Below are positions 1 through 7,642 of a stretch of 64,000 nt of DNA, piece after piece. Under the pieces are notes generated by a model. That model made no database searches. It was not told where the DNA came from and was given only the letters and a program-made list of their open reading frames with translations. Within the stretch, counting starts at the first letter, position 1. Every line of letters starts with the position of its first letter. The DNA is from a virus: the IMG/VR virus record IMGVR_UViG_3300042559_002030, positions 1 through 64,000 of that record, one strand, 5' to 3'. Both the position numbers and the translations under genes were made by a program.

Positions 1-41
1 GCTGTGTAAGGTTGAGTCCAACTTATGGTATACAATGTCAT
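1..41 (-). CDS. Truncated start of an unidentified gene
   Basis: An ATG at 41 opens a frame that runs off the left edge (13 codons, beginning MTLYTISWTQ). It overlaps the stop of the upstream gene as ATGA. The last codons of that gene supply the ribosome site GGAATTGAAGA just before the ATG. Product unknown because only the first residues are visible. Confidence 0.5.
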   Translation of the reverse strand, partial: MTLYTISWTQPYT

Positions 42-325
42 TCTTCAATTCCGTATTCTGCTTTTAATGCATCCATTGCTGCTCGAACTTTTTCAGCCAC
101 AGGACGATATTTCACAGGATGAATAGGATGATAGCTCCATTCCTGGCCACCCCAGATCTTGCTACCGTTCAATAGTTTGTCCATTTCTGCCAGGATTTCA
201 AACCTAGGATCAGCCCAGAACTTGAATTTATTATCAGTCACGATGGGCATGACATTTACAGGACCGCATGGGTGAGCTGTGTCGCCTGTGCCCAGGTCAT
301 CGTGTCCGCATCGATTGCACTTCAT
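38..325 (-). CDS. Small conserved phage protein with an N-terminal CxxC
   Basis: 95 residues. I start at the ATG at 325 rather than the upstream TTG at 343, because GAGAG sits 7 nt before it. The N-terminus carries CNRCGHDD, half of a possible zinc knuckle, with a further His and Cys nearby. No enzyme family is recognised. It follows the 336-593 gene closely and ends in GIEE-stop, whose codons form a Shine-Dalgarno for the gene at the left edge. Function unknown. Confidence 0.6.
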   Translation of the reverse strand: MKCNRCGHDDLGTGDTAHPCGPVNVMPIVTDNKFKFWADPRFEILAEMDKLLNGSKIWGGQEWSYHPIHPVKYRPVAEKVRAAMDALKAEYGIEE

Positions 326-335
326 TTTTGGACTC

Positions 336-593
336 TCAAGCAAATTCGTAAAACTTAACTGAAGGGTCCAGCTTCTGGAGTTCTTTGGCGGCGGCTGTCA
401 AGGCACGGTAGCGAGTCTGAACTTGACTGCGGCTCAGTTCACCATCGCAGGTCAAATTCTCTGGGCTTAGGTCAGCATCAATGCTGTCTGCAATACGCTG
501 ACGATCTGTGGCGTTCTGCAGGCTCAGGGCTCGCTGTCCAAACAGTTTGGCAAAAGAATTTTTACGATCCAGGTAAGTGTTCAGTGCTGACAT
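336..593 (-). CDS. Small helical phage protein, unknown
   Basis: 85 residues, mostly charged and probably helical, with no membrane segment. The start is clear: AAGGAGT lies 6 nt before the ATG, downstream of a strong promoter at 623-651. It is first in a short unit with the 38-325 gene. Strong early promoter plus small size is typical of T4-type accessory early genes, many of which target host functions; no specific role can be assigned. Confidence 0.7.
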   Translation of the reverse strand: MSALNTYLDRKNSFAKLFGQRALSLQNATDRQRIADSIDADLSPENLTCDGELSRSQVQTRYRALTAAAKELQKLDPSVKFYEFA

Positions 594-622
594 AGTGACT
601 CCTTGTTGCTGTTTAAGTGTTA

Positions 623-651
623 ATTATAGCAGAATGGCAATTATTGGTCAA
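623..651 (-). promoter_or_regulatory. Strong sigma70-like promoter (early cassette)
   Basis: TTGACC, 17-bp spacer, TATAAT, reading leftward into the 336-593 gene. The leader that follows (TTAAGTG-type sequence, then AAGGAGT) is nearly identical to the leader at 18290-18340, so promoter, leader and ribosome site move as one cassette of about 60 bp. Confidence 0.85.
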
Positions 652-666
652 CCAAAATCAGTCATA

Positions 667-912
667 TTATTTTTTTAACATTTTAACAACGGTCTTAGAA
701 ACTTGGTTAGCAGTTCTAATAGCTTGACTCTGCGTTTGACTATGAATCCTTGCTTCATTTCTTTGAGCTCGGAGTTCTCTTCGAATTTCTTGAGGACTCA
801 ACCCTTCGTTATCTAATTCATGCTCGGTCATGGGCGCTGGAGATTTGTGTGTGTCTTTCAGAAGAAACCAAACAAGCCCTGCAAATACTATAATGCATAC
901 TACAATAGTCAT
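667..912 (-). CDS. Small single-pass membrane protein
   Basis: 81 residues. Residues 3-18 are a hydrophobic N-terminal segment (IVVCIIVFAGLVWFLL), followed by a charged, Arg/Gln-rich helical tail probably in the cytoplasm. AAAGGA precedes the ATG by 7 nt. It lies just downstream of another membrane gene (931-1326), so the two are probably co-transcribed from the promoter at 1359-1387. Function unknown; an inner-membrane effector is possible. Confidence 0.65.
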   Translation of the reverse strand: MTIVVCIIVFAGLVWFLLKDTHKSPAPMTEHELDNEGLSPQEIRRELRAQRNEARIHSQTQSQAIRTANQVSKTVVKMLKK

Positions 913-930
913 ATTTTTTCCTTTTGTAAA

Positions 931-1326
931 TTAGCTTTGATTAATTTTAAACGTCTGCTTACAATTAGTCGACACAATGTCATCTTTGAGGGTACTGGTA
1001 CACTCTAGTGTAGTAAGTTCTTTTGTAAATATCTTTTGAACAAGTGTAGTGTCATTATTTGCAATAACTTCGGACCTCAAGAATGTTAACTTATTTTGTT
1101 CAAGAATTTGTTTGGTTAACTTAGTTGCAGTTGTTTCCATGTTGGCGGATTTATTGTAATGATTATAAATCCCTAACCCGCCAAAGTACAACCCAAAGAA
1201 TAAGATTACAGATAAAATCCCACCTAAGTCTTGCAGTTTAGCAAACTTTGATTGGAGTGATCCAACAATTCCTGCTGAAATAAAATGTGACAAAATTGCT
1301 ACTGCTGCAAAGATTGCGAATTCCAT
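931..1326 (-). CDS. Two-pass membrane protein, unknown
   Basis: 131 residues with hydrophobic segments near 2-22 and 36-54, then a polar C-terminal region containing two Cys (in LECTS and TNCKQ) that may lie in the periplasm and pair. The ribosome site CAGGAGT is well placed and the promoter at 1359-1387 is near consensus. Unknown function; co-directional with the membrane protein at 667-912. Confidence 0.65.
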   Translation of the reverse strand: MEFAIFAAVAILSHFISAGIVGSLQSKFAKLQDLGGILSVILFFGLYFGGLGIYNHYNKSANMETTATKLTKQILEQNKLTFLRSEVIANNDTTLVQKIFTKELTTLECTSTLKDDIVSTNCKQTFKINQS

Positions 1327-1358
1327 ATCTAACTCCTGTTTTGTTTCTGTATGTGTTA

Positions 1359-1387
1359 ATTATAACGGTTTTGGCAATTACTGTCAA
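1359..1387 (-). promoter_or_regulatory. Consensus sigma70 promoter
   Basis: TTGACA, 17-bp spacer, TATAAT: a perfect match in both boxes. It drives the 931-1326 and 667-912 membrane genes. Confidence 0.85.
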
Positions 1388-1392
1388 CCGTT

Positions 1393-1668
1393 TTACATTG
1401 ACCAGTAAGTTTCTGACGCAGGGTTGCACGACCAAGGAGTGTCTGCATCAATTTCCACAGGTGCGCCAGTCATCAAATTCTTCACAGTCATCTTGGGAGT
1501 CCGGTAAGTGTCACGGCTCACAATGTTCAGTTGGTCCACAGTCCAACCTGCTTTGCGGCAAAGACGAGTGCGGGTGGCGTGAGCCGCAGGGAAAGTTTTG
1601 TATGCACGGGTTCGGTTGGGACCGTCTGTTACGATAAGACCGGTAGCTTTTGCGACGATGTAAAACAT
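1393..1668 (-). CDS. Small phage protein, unknown
   Basis: 91 residues, basic N-terminal half, no recognised domain. CAGGAGT lies ahead of the ATG and the gene has its own promoter at 1698-1726. The stop falls just upstream of the next promoter, giving a self-contained promoter-gene unit like several others in this window. Confidence 0.65.
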   Translation of the reverse strand: MFYIVAKATGLIVTDGPNRTRAYKTFPAAHATRTRLCRKAGWTVDQLNIVSRDTYRTPKMTVKNLMTGAPVEIDADTPWSCNPASETYWSM

Positions 1669-1697
1669 TCTGACTCCTGTTTGCTGTTTATGTGTAT

Positions 1698-1726
1698 ATT
1701 ATAGCATTTTGGGCATTTGGGGTCAA
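1698..1726 (-). promoter_or_regulatory. Strong sigma70-like promoter
   Basis: TTGACC, 17-bp spacer, TATAAT, then a leader with CAGGAGT before the 1393-1668 gene. Confidence 0.85.
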
Positions 1727-1740
1727 CCTTTTTCGCACAT

Positions 1741-1777
1741 AAAAAAAGTACTACTTTACGGTGCAAAAAGTAGTACT
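1741..1777 (-). terminator. Rho-independent terminator
   Basis: An 11-bp stem (AGTACTACTTT / AAAGTAGTACT) with a 9-nt loop and a run of seven T on the minus strand. It overlaps the stop codon of the 1776-2207 gene and insulates it from the promoter at 1698-1726. Confidence 0.85.
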
Positions 1778-2207
1778 AAAGTACTATAGAATTATACAGT
1801 TGTTCTACGGGTACACTGTGTGATTGATAGCCCTCCAGCACCAGGTCAAAATATCGATTGATGGGTGCAGCATCCGGGTGTCCTGGCTGCATCCGATAAG
1901 TCAGTGCATGATAGGTCCTTGACTCATGCACCACTTCAAGAGCACAGCGATCGTAATAGCTGGGATATCCTTCCAACTGGTCCAGTGCCTCAAGATTCTC
2001 CGGAGTGATTTCCCATAGTACTCCGTCAACATAGCTGCCTTCACATGCTTCAACATCAGCATGAAACGCAAAACGAAACACATGATCAATCAGGCGAGCA
2101 TGACCCATGCTTCGGGCACCAGGGCAACGGCGTGTCATCTCATCCTGATTGGTATTCATCCCGTATGCAAACATTAAAAGTTGTGGTTTTACCATATTTG
2201 TATTCAT
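1776..2207 (-). CDS. Gamma-glutamylcyclotransferase-like (AIG2/GGCT fold) protein
   Basis: 143 residues. The N-terminal FAYGMNTN matches the substrate-binding loop YGSN of the GGCT family, and LDQLEGYPSYYDR matches the second conserved block with its Glu-Gly. The family cleaves gamma-glutamyl amino acids or glutathione to 5-oxoproline, or acts on gamma-glutamylamines. The ATG at 2207 is preferred to an upstream one because GGAGGAAT lies directly before it, overlapping the upstream stop. Last gene of the unit driven from 4064-4092; a terminator follows. The family call is good; substrate unknown. Confidence 0.7.
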   Translation of the reverse strand: MNTNMVKPQLLMFAYGMNTNQDEMTRRCPGARSMGHARLIDHVFRFAFHADVEACEGSYVDGVLWEITPENLEALDQLEGYPSYYDRCALEVVHESRTYHALTYRMQPGHPDAAPINRYFDLVLEGYQSHSVPVEQLYNSIVL

Positions 2208-2208
2208 G

Positions 2209-2784
2209 TTATTCCTCCACAACATTAAAAAAACGATAGTGGTCTTCTAACGTCCAAGTGTCAAGATTGTCTATTGACTTGCCGTTAAAAGTTTTAATTT
2301 CAATATCTGGTGCAATTAGCTGGTAGCGTTTGAAAAAAGTCCATCCGTCTGGAGTGCTATCATGCAAACTGGCTTCACGCAAGGCTTTGTCGACTTTTTT
2401 GCTCACCCGACAGGTAGGCATGTTGATAGCCTGCTGAATAGTTATTTTGCCATCAATTAAGAGATCACGAACCACACAAAGTGGAATTACATGCTCAAAC
2501 GTCACATCCTTGGCAGCTAAACTGACCCCACTTTGGTTGTAGTGGCTTTTGATTCGTCCCTGAATAGCATACTCCTGATAACGACGAATAGCTTTGTCCA
2601 TATCATCACGCCATAAACGAGCTTGCATATCTTCTTCAACGACATTGTTACGATATAACTTTAATAGGCGTTCAAGGGCTACAACTGCCCATTCCTCGCA
2701 CTGACGATATGCCTTGTCGTTACGCTTGACCCTAGTATAATTTTTAACACGCATGTTCTGCATGCTTTCTTGTAGTGTAGGCAT
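2209..2784 (-). CDS. Unknown protein with an HNH-like FEHVIPL motif
   Basis: 191 residues. The central stretch FEHVIPLCVVRDLL resembles the first strand of His-Me finger (HNH) nucleases, where an Asp/Glu-His pair precedes a hydrophobic Pro. I do not see the remaining Asn/His residues clearly, so nuclease activity is only a possibility. It lies between the 401-residue unknown and the cyclotransferase in one operon. Confidence 0.55.
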   Translation of the reverse strand: MPTLQESMQNMRVKNYTRVKRNDKAYRQCEEWAVVALERLLKLYRNNVVEEDMQARLWRDDMDKAIRRYQEYAIQGRIKSHYNQSGVSLAAKDVTFEHVIPLCVVRDLLIDGKITIQQAINMPTCRVSKKVDKALREASLHDSTPDGWTFFKRYQLIAPDIEIKTFNGKSIDNLDTWTLEDHYRFFNVVEE

Positions 2785-2785
2785 A

Positions 2786-3991
2786 TTAATATAAATCCTT
2801 TCGAGCAGGTATAAATGGAACGCTACTGTTCAAGGCAGGAATGCGTCCACCTGTCCACGTTTTGGACAATTGATGCCACAAAAATGTACCACCTGTATTC
2901 CAATTTTTAGCCACCTTGATGTGTTTGGGTTGATGCTGTACCGGCATATTTGCATAGTATTTTTTATGCCAATTCTCATAAGCCTTGCGCACCTTTACCC
3001 AAAAATCACTTGATTCGTAAAAGTCTGACCCAAATAATTGATGCAAGTGATCTCCTAGACTAACAATTTCATCATCGGTGTAGTCTATTCCATCTTCTTT
3101 GGCCATGTTAAACCATGCACACATGATCTCAATCTCCTGCGAAACAATATTCCGCGGAGTAGGAATGGTGGTAGTGTACATACAGAATTTACGAATAGTG
3201 TCACTGGTGTATTTGTCGATTTCTGTCATACGACTGATAGCACCTGACATATGTGTGTCTCCAAACTTTTCCGCTGTAACAAACAATCCTGCTTGTTCTA
3301 GGTATTGTTGTTTTAGCTCGGCTTCAACCCATTCACTCTTTTTACTGCCATCAAGTCGAACACCTAGCACCATCTGACGGTACAAGTCAATACTGTCTAA
3401 ACGCAATTTACCAATGTCACTATTGCCACTCACAAAGTTTTCACGAATATCTGCACGATTTTTTATTTTGTAAAGAATACTGGGAACCATAACCTTACGA
3501 GGATCTTGATTAAAAATCATAACTGCAATAATCCAATACACAATTGCTGTGTGTTGGGCGTCCCAACTTGCAAATAATTTAGTGCCCACAGGATATAATT
3601 TGGCTAAATCTCCGCCGCCTGTGACCTCATATAGTTTAATAGGATCAGCTTGCACCTCGCGGAAGTTTCTAAGTATTTCAATTACCCAGGTTAGGTTAAG
3701 AATTCGTTGGATTGTGATGTCGATCAAAATGTCCGACATGGGAGTAAGACCAGCCACGCATAGTTGCAAGTCTTCAAAACATTTAACAAGTGGATTGTTT
3801 TTTTGGAATACCGCAATGGCATTCTTGAGTTGACTTCGAACTCCTGAGGACTTCATGGACAGAAGAGTGGAGAGTGTGTCATTGAAACGCTGTTTTAGGT
3901 CAACGAATTTAGAACCACTGTGATTGTACTGTGCGTTCTGTTGATCCGCATAACTCTGCGGTACAGCGGGTGAAATAAAGTTTGTTGTCAT
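2786..3991 (-). CDS. Large conserved phage protein, ParB/DGQHR-like motif
   Basis: 401 residues with no signal peptide. GTKLFASWDAQHTAIVYWII resembles the DGQHR-type core of ParB/Srx-like proteins, in which an Asp-Gly/Ala-Gln-His segment binds nucleotide. The remainder, including an aromatic C-terminus, gives no match I recognise. First gene after the promoter at 4064-4092, with a weak AAGG ribosome site. It could act on DNA or nucleotides; unproven. Confidence 0.6.
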   Translation of the reverse strand: MTTNFISPAVPQSYADQQNAQYNHSGSKFVDLKQRFNDTLSTLLSMKSSGVRSQLKNAIAVFQKNNPLVKCFEDLQLCVAGLTPMSDILIDITIQRILNLTWVIEILRNFREVQADPIKLYEVTGGGDLAKLYPVGTKLFASWDAQHTAIVYWIIAVMIFNQDPRKVMVPSILYKIKNRADIRENFVSGNSDIGKLRLDSIDLYRQMVLGVRLDGSKKSEWVEAELKQQYLEQAGLFVTAEKFGDTHMSGAISRMTEIDKYTSDTIRKFCMYTTTIPTPRNIVSQEIEIMCAWFNMAKEDGIDYTDDEIVSLGDHLHQLFGSDFYESSDFWVKVRKAYENWHKKYYANMPVQHQPKHIKVAKNWNTGGTFLWHQLSKTWTGGRIPALNSSVPFIPARKDLY

Positions 3992-4063
3992 TTCTAAATA
4001 CCTTTTTAAATTGTGATTTTCTCCGGCGTAGCCAGTGGCATGTCCATCGATAATTGAAATTGT

Positions 4064-4092
4064 ATGTTAACATAAAAATTAATTTGTGTCAA
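4064..4092 (-). promoter_or_regulatory. Sigma70-like promoter
   Basis: TTGACA, 17-bp spacer, TAACAT, about 70 nt ahead of the 2786-3991 gene. It lies in the 136-nt gap after the 4128-4472 gene and serves three genes down to 1776. Confidence 0.7.
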
Positions 4093-4127
4093 CTATAACT
4101 TGAAACTGGTAATAATTTATGGAGATA

Positions 4128-4472
4128 TCATACAATCACCTCTTTCTTGATTTGTCTATCACTGTAGTGCTTGTGACCAATGCGCCGAATGGTGTCGGCT
4201 GCTGTTTGTGGATCAGCTTCGAACATGTCACGAATGTCATCTTCAGTGATACCCGGTTGTGCAGTAATGACGTAGATTTCGTAGTGGCGTTGGCTATTGT
4301 ATCTAGCTCGCAATTCCCAATGCATGATGTTGGGCGGCCTTGGTGGTTCAACACCCTTTAACAGTGCAAATGTACGGTCAGCCGGATTGGGCACACGAAC
4401 CACAGCTTCCAGTCCATTGCAGTTCCACATGATGGCAAACATGGTTGGCCGTTCGTCAATTTCTTCAGTCAC
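4128..4472 (-). CDS. Small phage protein, unknown
   Basis: 114 residues from a GTG start; no domain recognised. A mixed alpha/beta composition with a charged C-terminus (IKKEVIV). Third gene of the unit that starts at 4923, with an 11-nt gap to the preceding gene. The start is not backed by a strong ribosome site, so the N-terminus is uncertain. Confidence 0.55.
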   Translation of the reverse strand: MTEEIDERPTMFAIMWNCNGLEAVVRVPNPADRTFALLKGVEPPRPPNIMHWELRARYNSQRHYEIYVITAQPGITEDDIRDMFEADPQTAADTIRRIGHKHYSDRQIKKEVIV

Positions 4473-4483
4473 AATAAATTCGC

Positions 4484-4702
4484 CTATTGAGGTTGTTTGA
4501 AAAAATCCTGCACTCTCAACACTGCTTCGTCCCAGCTGGGTGCTACCACTGTGACAAAAGCTTCGCCGGCCACAATGTTCATGTCAAACGGCACCACTCC
4601 AGAAAACCTAAATCCTTCCGGAATAGTGATCTGAACCTGATACTCTGTCAGGCTCTTGATGTCACGCATCACATGTTCGATTGTTCGGCCGTCTTGGTTC
4701 AT
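4484..4702 (-). CDS. Small phage protein, unknown
   Basis: 72 residues. The ATG overlaps the upstream stop as ATGA, so translation is probably coupled. Predicted alpha/beta, no membrane segment, no recognised family. Confidence 0.6.
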   Translation of the reverse strand: MNQDGRTIEHVMRDIKSLTEYQVQITIPEGFRFSGVVPFDMNIVAGEAFVTVVAPSWDEAVLRVQDFFKQPQ

Positions 4703-4923
4703 AACCGAAATTGTTGCAGCACTGAACGGGCTTCAGCACAGTTGCCCAGAGTTTCTTCCATGGCCTCAAGAATCACCAAGCGTTGTAGCACATCGGCACA
4801 GCATTGCTCTTCGGCTGTGAGCTGTTCGTACCAGTCCAGGTATTCTGATTCGCTGTCAAGATGCCACATTGTGTCCAGCATTTCGACCTGGTACGGAGTG
4901 AGATTTGTAAGGTGAATATCCAT
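4699..4923 (-). CDS. Small conserved phage protein (MDIHLTNLTPYQ family)
   Basis: 74 residues from the ATG at 4923, with AGGAAACACC ahead of it; the frame extends upstream but through the promoter at 4949-4977. The sequence (HLTNLTPYQVEMLDTMW) belongs to an acidic helical family that I recognise from many aquatic T4-like phages and that has no known function. First gene of a three-gene unit. Confidence 0.7.
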   Translation of the reverse strand: MDIHLTNLTPYQVEMLDTMWHLDSESEYLDWYEQLTAEEQCCADVLQRLVILEAMEETLGNCAEARSVLQQFRL

Positions 4924-4948
4924 GGTGTTTCCTAGTGAGTGAGCTTGT

Positions 4949-4977
4949 ATTATAGCTGATCTAGGGTTTGGAGTCAA
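4949..4977 (-). promoter_or_regulatory. Strong sigma70-like promoter
   Basis: TTGACT, 17-bp spacer, TATAAT, 26 nt ahead of the ATG at 4923. Confidence 0.8.
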
Positions 4978-4991
4978 GTACAGCAAAAGTA

Positions 4992-5252
4992 CTAACACCA
5001 TTGCAGCGAAAATGCTGCACAATCGCGATCTGAATCAAAGTAAAAAATATATTGTCCCGGACTTATATCCGAACTGACTGTTACCAATTCCCAGCGCCAC
5101 TCACCGGTGCATTCGCTTTTACACCAGTTGATCACAGAGTCCAGCGCCCCAAACGGTTTGGAAATTTTTCGGGTGTGTTGAAAACTCTCAGCTGCTCGCA
5201 GTTCGAAACTGAAAGTTTTAGATCGTTTTGCAACAGCGGTTGACATGGACAT
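4992..5252 (-). CDS. Small protein of a window-internal family ending FxLxW
   Basis: 86 residues. Its C-terminus YFDSDRDCAAFSLQW matches the C-termini of the proteins at 8724-9005 (DEKKYLVFFLKW) and 9013-9276 (FDDPKQAVAFALKW), so the three look like paralogues within one operon. The motif resembles an alpha/beta module in which an acidic loop precedes an amphipathic helix. Last gene of the heptose operon, 26 nt after hldD. Function unknown. Confidence 0.6.
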   Translation of the reverse strand: MSMSTAVAKRSKTFSFELRAAESFQHTRKISKPFGALDSVINWCKSECTGEWRWELVTVSSDISPGQYIFYFDSDRDCAAFSLQWC

Positions 5253-5278
5253 AATTTATCTTGACACAGTGACCAAAT

Positions 5279-6055
5279 TCAAACTGAATATTTTTTCAGT
5301 GTGGCATTGTATTTGGTCATGTCAGCACAGGTGTACTTTTGATATGAATCTTTAAGTATATCCGGCATGGGCACAGTGGTGATCGGCACTCCGTATTGTT
5401 TCGCCACCTCCATAAAACTCTGTGGCTTACCAGTGCCCACATTCCATATGCCACTTTCAGGAATTGACATGAACCGCAGGTGTGTGTCAACGATCTTGCT
5501 CACATGCACAAAGTCTCGATGATACAATTCACTGTTTTCAAACACCTTGATAGTGCCAGTGGTTTCGGCCTGTCGCCGAAACTGGCTGTGCGGACTGGCC
5601 TGATTGCCTTTGTGGTCTTCACCTTGAGATCCGTACACATTGAAATAGCGGAACCCTTGTGCTGTGTTGCCACCTTGATGTCGGGCATGATGTCGCTCAA
5701 ACAAATACTTGCTCCAGGCGTAAGGAGTTTTGGGATCAACTGGACTGTGTTCAGCAAAGTCACTGATCAGGCCATACACACTGGCCGAACTGGCGTACTG
5801 AAAGTTCACACCAAATCGTTTGCATTCGTCAAACAGTTCCGCAGAAAATTCATAGTTCTGACGCAGTACTCGGTCAACATCACGCTCTGTGGTACTGCTG
5901 ATGGCACCCAGGTGTATGACCCAATCTTGATCGATCACACCGGGTCTGGCACCGTCGTTCCAGTCGTATGTGGTCACTTCGTGATTTGCGTTTTTTAACG
6001 CAGTCAACATGTGACTGCCAATAAAACCTTTATGACCTGTAAGTAAAATTTTCAT
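5279..6055 (-). CDS. hldD: ADP-glycero-manno-heptose 6-epimerase-like (HldD/RfaD) protein
   Basis: 258 residues, short-chain dehydrogenase/epimerase fold. GHKGFIGSH near the N-terminus is the NAD(P)-binding glycine motif; SSASVYG and YAWSK hold the catalytic Ser, Tyr and Lys; FRYFNVYG followed by an HKG is characteristic of HldD (RYFNVYGPRE..HKG). HldD converts ADP-D-glycero- to ADP-L-glycero-D-manno-heptose, the LPS-core precursor. It is about 50 residues shorter than E. coli HldD. The ATG overlaps the HAD gene stop. The neighbouring heptose kinase and adenylyltransferase support the assignment. Confidence 0.8.
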   Translation of the reverse strand: MKILLTGHKGFIGSHMLTALKNANHEVTTYDWNDGARPGVIDQDWVIHLGAISSTTERDVDRVLRQNYEFSAELFDECKRFGVNFQYASSASVYGLISDFAEHSPVDPKTPYAWSKYLFERHHARHQGGNTAQGFRYFNVYGSQGEDHKGNQASPHSQFRRQAETTGTIKVFENSELYHRDFVHVSKIVDTHLRFMSIPESGIWNVGTGKPQSFMEVAKQYGVPITTVPMPDILKDSYQKYTCADMTKYNATLKKYSV

Positions 6056-6534
6056 AAATTTAAAATTTCTTGTAATGTTTTGTCAATGTCTCCACGATGT
6101 TGTATAGCAACACCACCAGCATTCTGCCATTCTTCACAGTTGCTGGTACGGTCGTCAATTAAAACATCACCTGGGTTACAATGCACATGTTTATCATGAC
6201 TATATGGTCCAAACATTACAGGAATATCCGGGTAGTGAATGGTGGCCCAATGCACTTTATCATAGAAGGCCCACTTAACATCATTGCCTTTGGGTACTGC
6301 TGTTAAAAACATCAAATTCCAATTATTGGATTTGCATTTTTCTTTGCAAGCCGTAACAATAGTGTCCGCTTCTGCTGTTTTATCTAAGTCTCTATACAGA
6401 CGTGGATTATCCCGTAGTCGTGTCCACTCCTTGTGTTCCCAGCGTTCGTCATCTTGTTTTTTACGCAACACACTGATTGCATAGGCGTTGAAGTCTGCAA
6501 TTACATCATCCATATCTAAATATACTGTTCTCAT
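6052..6534 (-). CDS. HAD-superfamily 5'(3')-deoxyribonucleotidase-like phosphatase
   Basis: 160 residues. DMDDVIADF is HAD motif I (two Asp), and VLIDDRTSNCEEW is motif IV with the acidic pair. The overall pattern fits the NT5C-like branch common in phages, which dephosphorylates deoxynucleotides. Its position inside the heptose operon raises the alternative that it replaces GmhB, the heptose-1,7-bisphosphate phosphatase, since no GmhB is otherwise visible. Overlaps both neighbours as ATGA. Confidence 0.7.
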   Translation of the reverse strand: MRTVYLDMDDVIADFNAYAISVLRKKQDDERWEHKEWTRLRDNPRLYRDLDKTAEADTIVTACKEKCKSNNWNLMFLTAVPKGNDVKWAFYDKVHWATIHYPDIPVMFGPYSHDKHVHCNPGDVLIDDRTSNCEEWQNAGGVAIQHRGDIDKTLQEILNL

Positions 6535-6890
6535 TTTTGGCTGTCACCCTTGCCCACACGGTAATTGTCTGCTATACTGTCGGCAGTGCTTACTTCAATG
6601 ATGGTTCCGGCTTCCAAACAGATCACCTGGTGCGGTTGCAATGGTCTATTGCGCCAGACGCAGCCTGCTGTCAGTTCTGTTTCGTGCTGGCTGGCATCGC
6701 GTGTTTCAATAAACTTGACAACAAACTTTCCATCCAGCACATACCACGACTCATCTTTTTCTGCATGAAAGTGCATGCTGAATTTGGCATCCTTGTTGAA
6801 TTTCAACAGCTTGCCGCAGTACTTGTCCGTGGTGGCCCATATCAGTTCTGAACCCCAGCCTTTTTCTACAAAACCTTCTAATCTCAACAT
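6531..6890 (-). CDS. Cupin-fold sugar isomerase-like protein
   Basis: 119 residues. EKGWGSE at the start and FSMHFHAEKDE, a cupin metal-binding motif with two His and a Glu, resemble the type II mannose-6-phosphate isomerase cupin. LQPHQV supplies the third His. It overlaps the heptose kinase gene by 7 nt and the HAD gene as ATGA. Probable role in sugar-phosphate handling in the same pathway; substrate unknown. Confidence 0.7.
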   Translation of the reverse strand: MLRLEGFVEKGWGSELIWATTDKYCGKLLKFNKDAKFSMHFHAEKDESWYVLDGKFVVKFIETRDASQHETELTAGCVWRNRPLQPHQVICLEAGTIIEVSTADSIADNYRVGKGDSQK

Positions 6891-7642
6891 TGAATTTCCT
6901 CTAGTGTTGGTGCATACACACCGGTGTGTTGCACAGTGACGGCTGCTGCCCGATTGGCAAAATCTATGGATTTCTTCATGCAGCCTGTATTTAAAAATTC
7001 TACAACCAGTGCAGACAAAAAGGTATCACCGGCACCACACACATCTGTCACTTCGACCAGTGGTGTTTGATAACTGTTTCCTTTGTATTTTGCGCCGTCT
7101 TTGCCGCTGGTCACAATCAGTTCACTGCATTCGGATTTCAACAAACTGTGTTCCAGTGCGTTGATTTTTACAATGCATCCTTCCAATCTTGCCAACTCAG
7201 TTTTTTTTGTATCAACAAAGATCGGGCCACGAAACTCTTTGCGTACCCATTCAATTGCTTCGTAACTTACAAAGCCTTTGTTGTAGTCCGAAATCACAAT
7301 GGCATCGTAGTTGTTGATGCCCACGGGCCATGATCCGGCTTGTATGCCTGATGATTGTGTATCGTTGTCTATTCTAACAATGTGCTGTTTGCTTCGTGCA
7401 TCGATCAATCTGGTTTTGGTACTGGGCGGGCCGTCTGTGATGTACTTTACATTGCAACCCAGTGCTATCAAATTGTCATTGACATTGCCGGCCATGCCGG
7501 GGCGTGACAGTTCGTAAAGAAGCTTGAACACCGGCACCGGCGCTTCGGGACTGATGCGATCTATAGACCCGTACTGGTAAACGTCTACACAGTCATCGCC
7601 CAGCAATAATATGTTGAATTTTTTCTGTTGTGGAGTAGCCAT
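6884..7642 (-). CDS. D-glycero-beta-D-manno-heptose-7-phosphate kinase-like (PfkB family)
   Basis: 252 residues from the ATG at 7642. GDDCVDVYQYG and RISPEAPVPVF are hallmarks of the kinase domain of HldE/RfaE; VCGAGDTF at residues 201-208 is the PfkB anion hole with catalytic Asp206. The enzyme phosphorylates heptose-7-phosphate at C1. In E. coli this is the N-terminal half of bifunctional HldE (the PfkB domain); here it is a separate gene lying downstream of, and overlapping by 50 nt, the adenylyltransferase. A start further upstream would deepen the overlap. Confidence 0.8.
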   Translation of the reverse strand: MATPQQKKFNILLLGDDCVDVYQYGSIDRISPEAPVPVFKLLYELSRPGMAGNVNDNLIALGCNVKYITDGPPSTKTRLIDARSKQHIVRIDNDTQSSGIQAGSWPVGINNYDAIVISDYNKGFVSYEAIEWVRKEFRGPIFVDTKKTELARLEGCIVKINALEHSLLKSECSELIVTSGKDGAKYKGNSYQTPLVEVTDVCGAGDTFLSALVVEFLNTGCMKKSIDFANRAAAVTVQHTGVYAPTLEEIQC

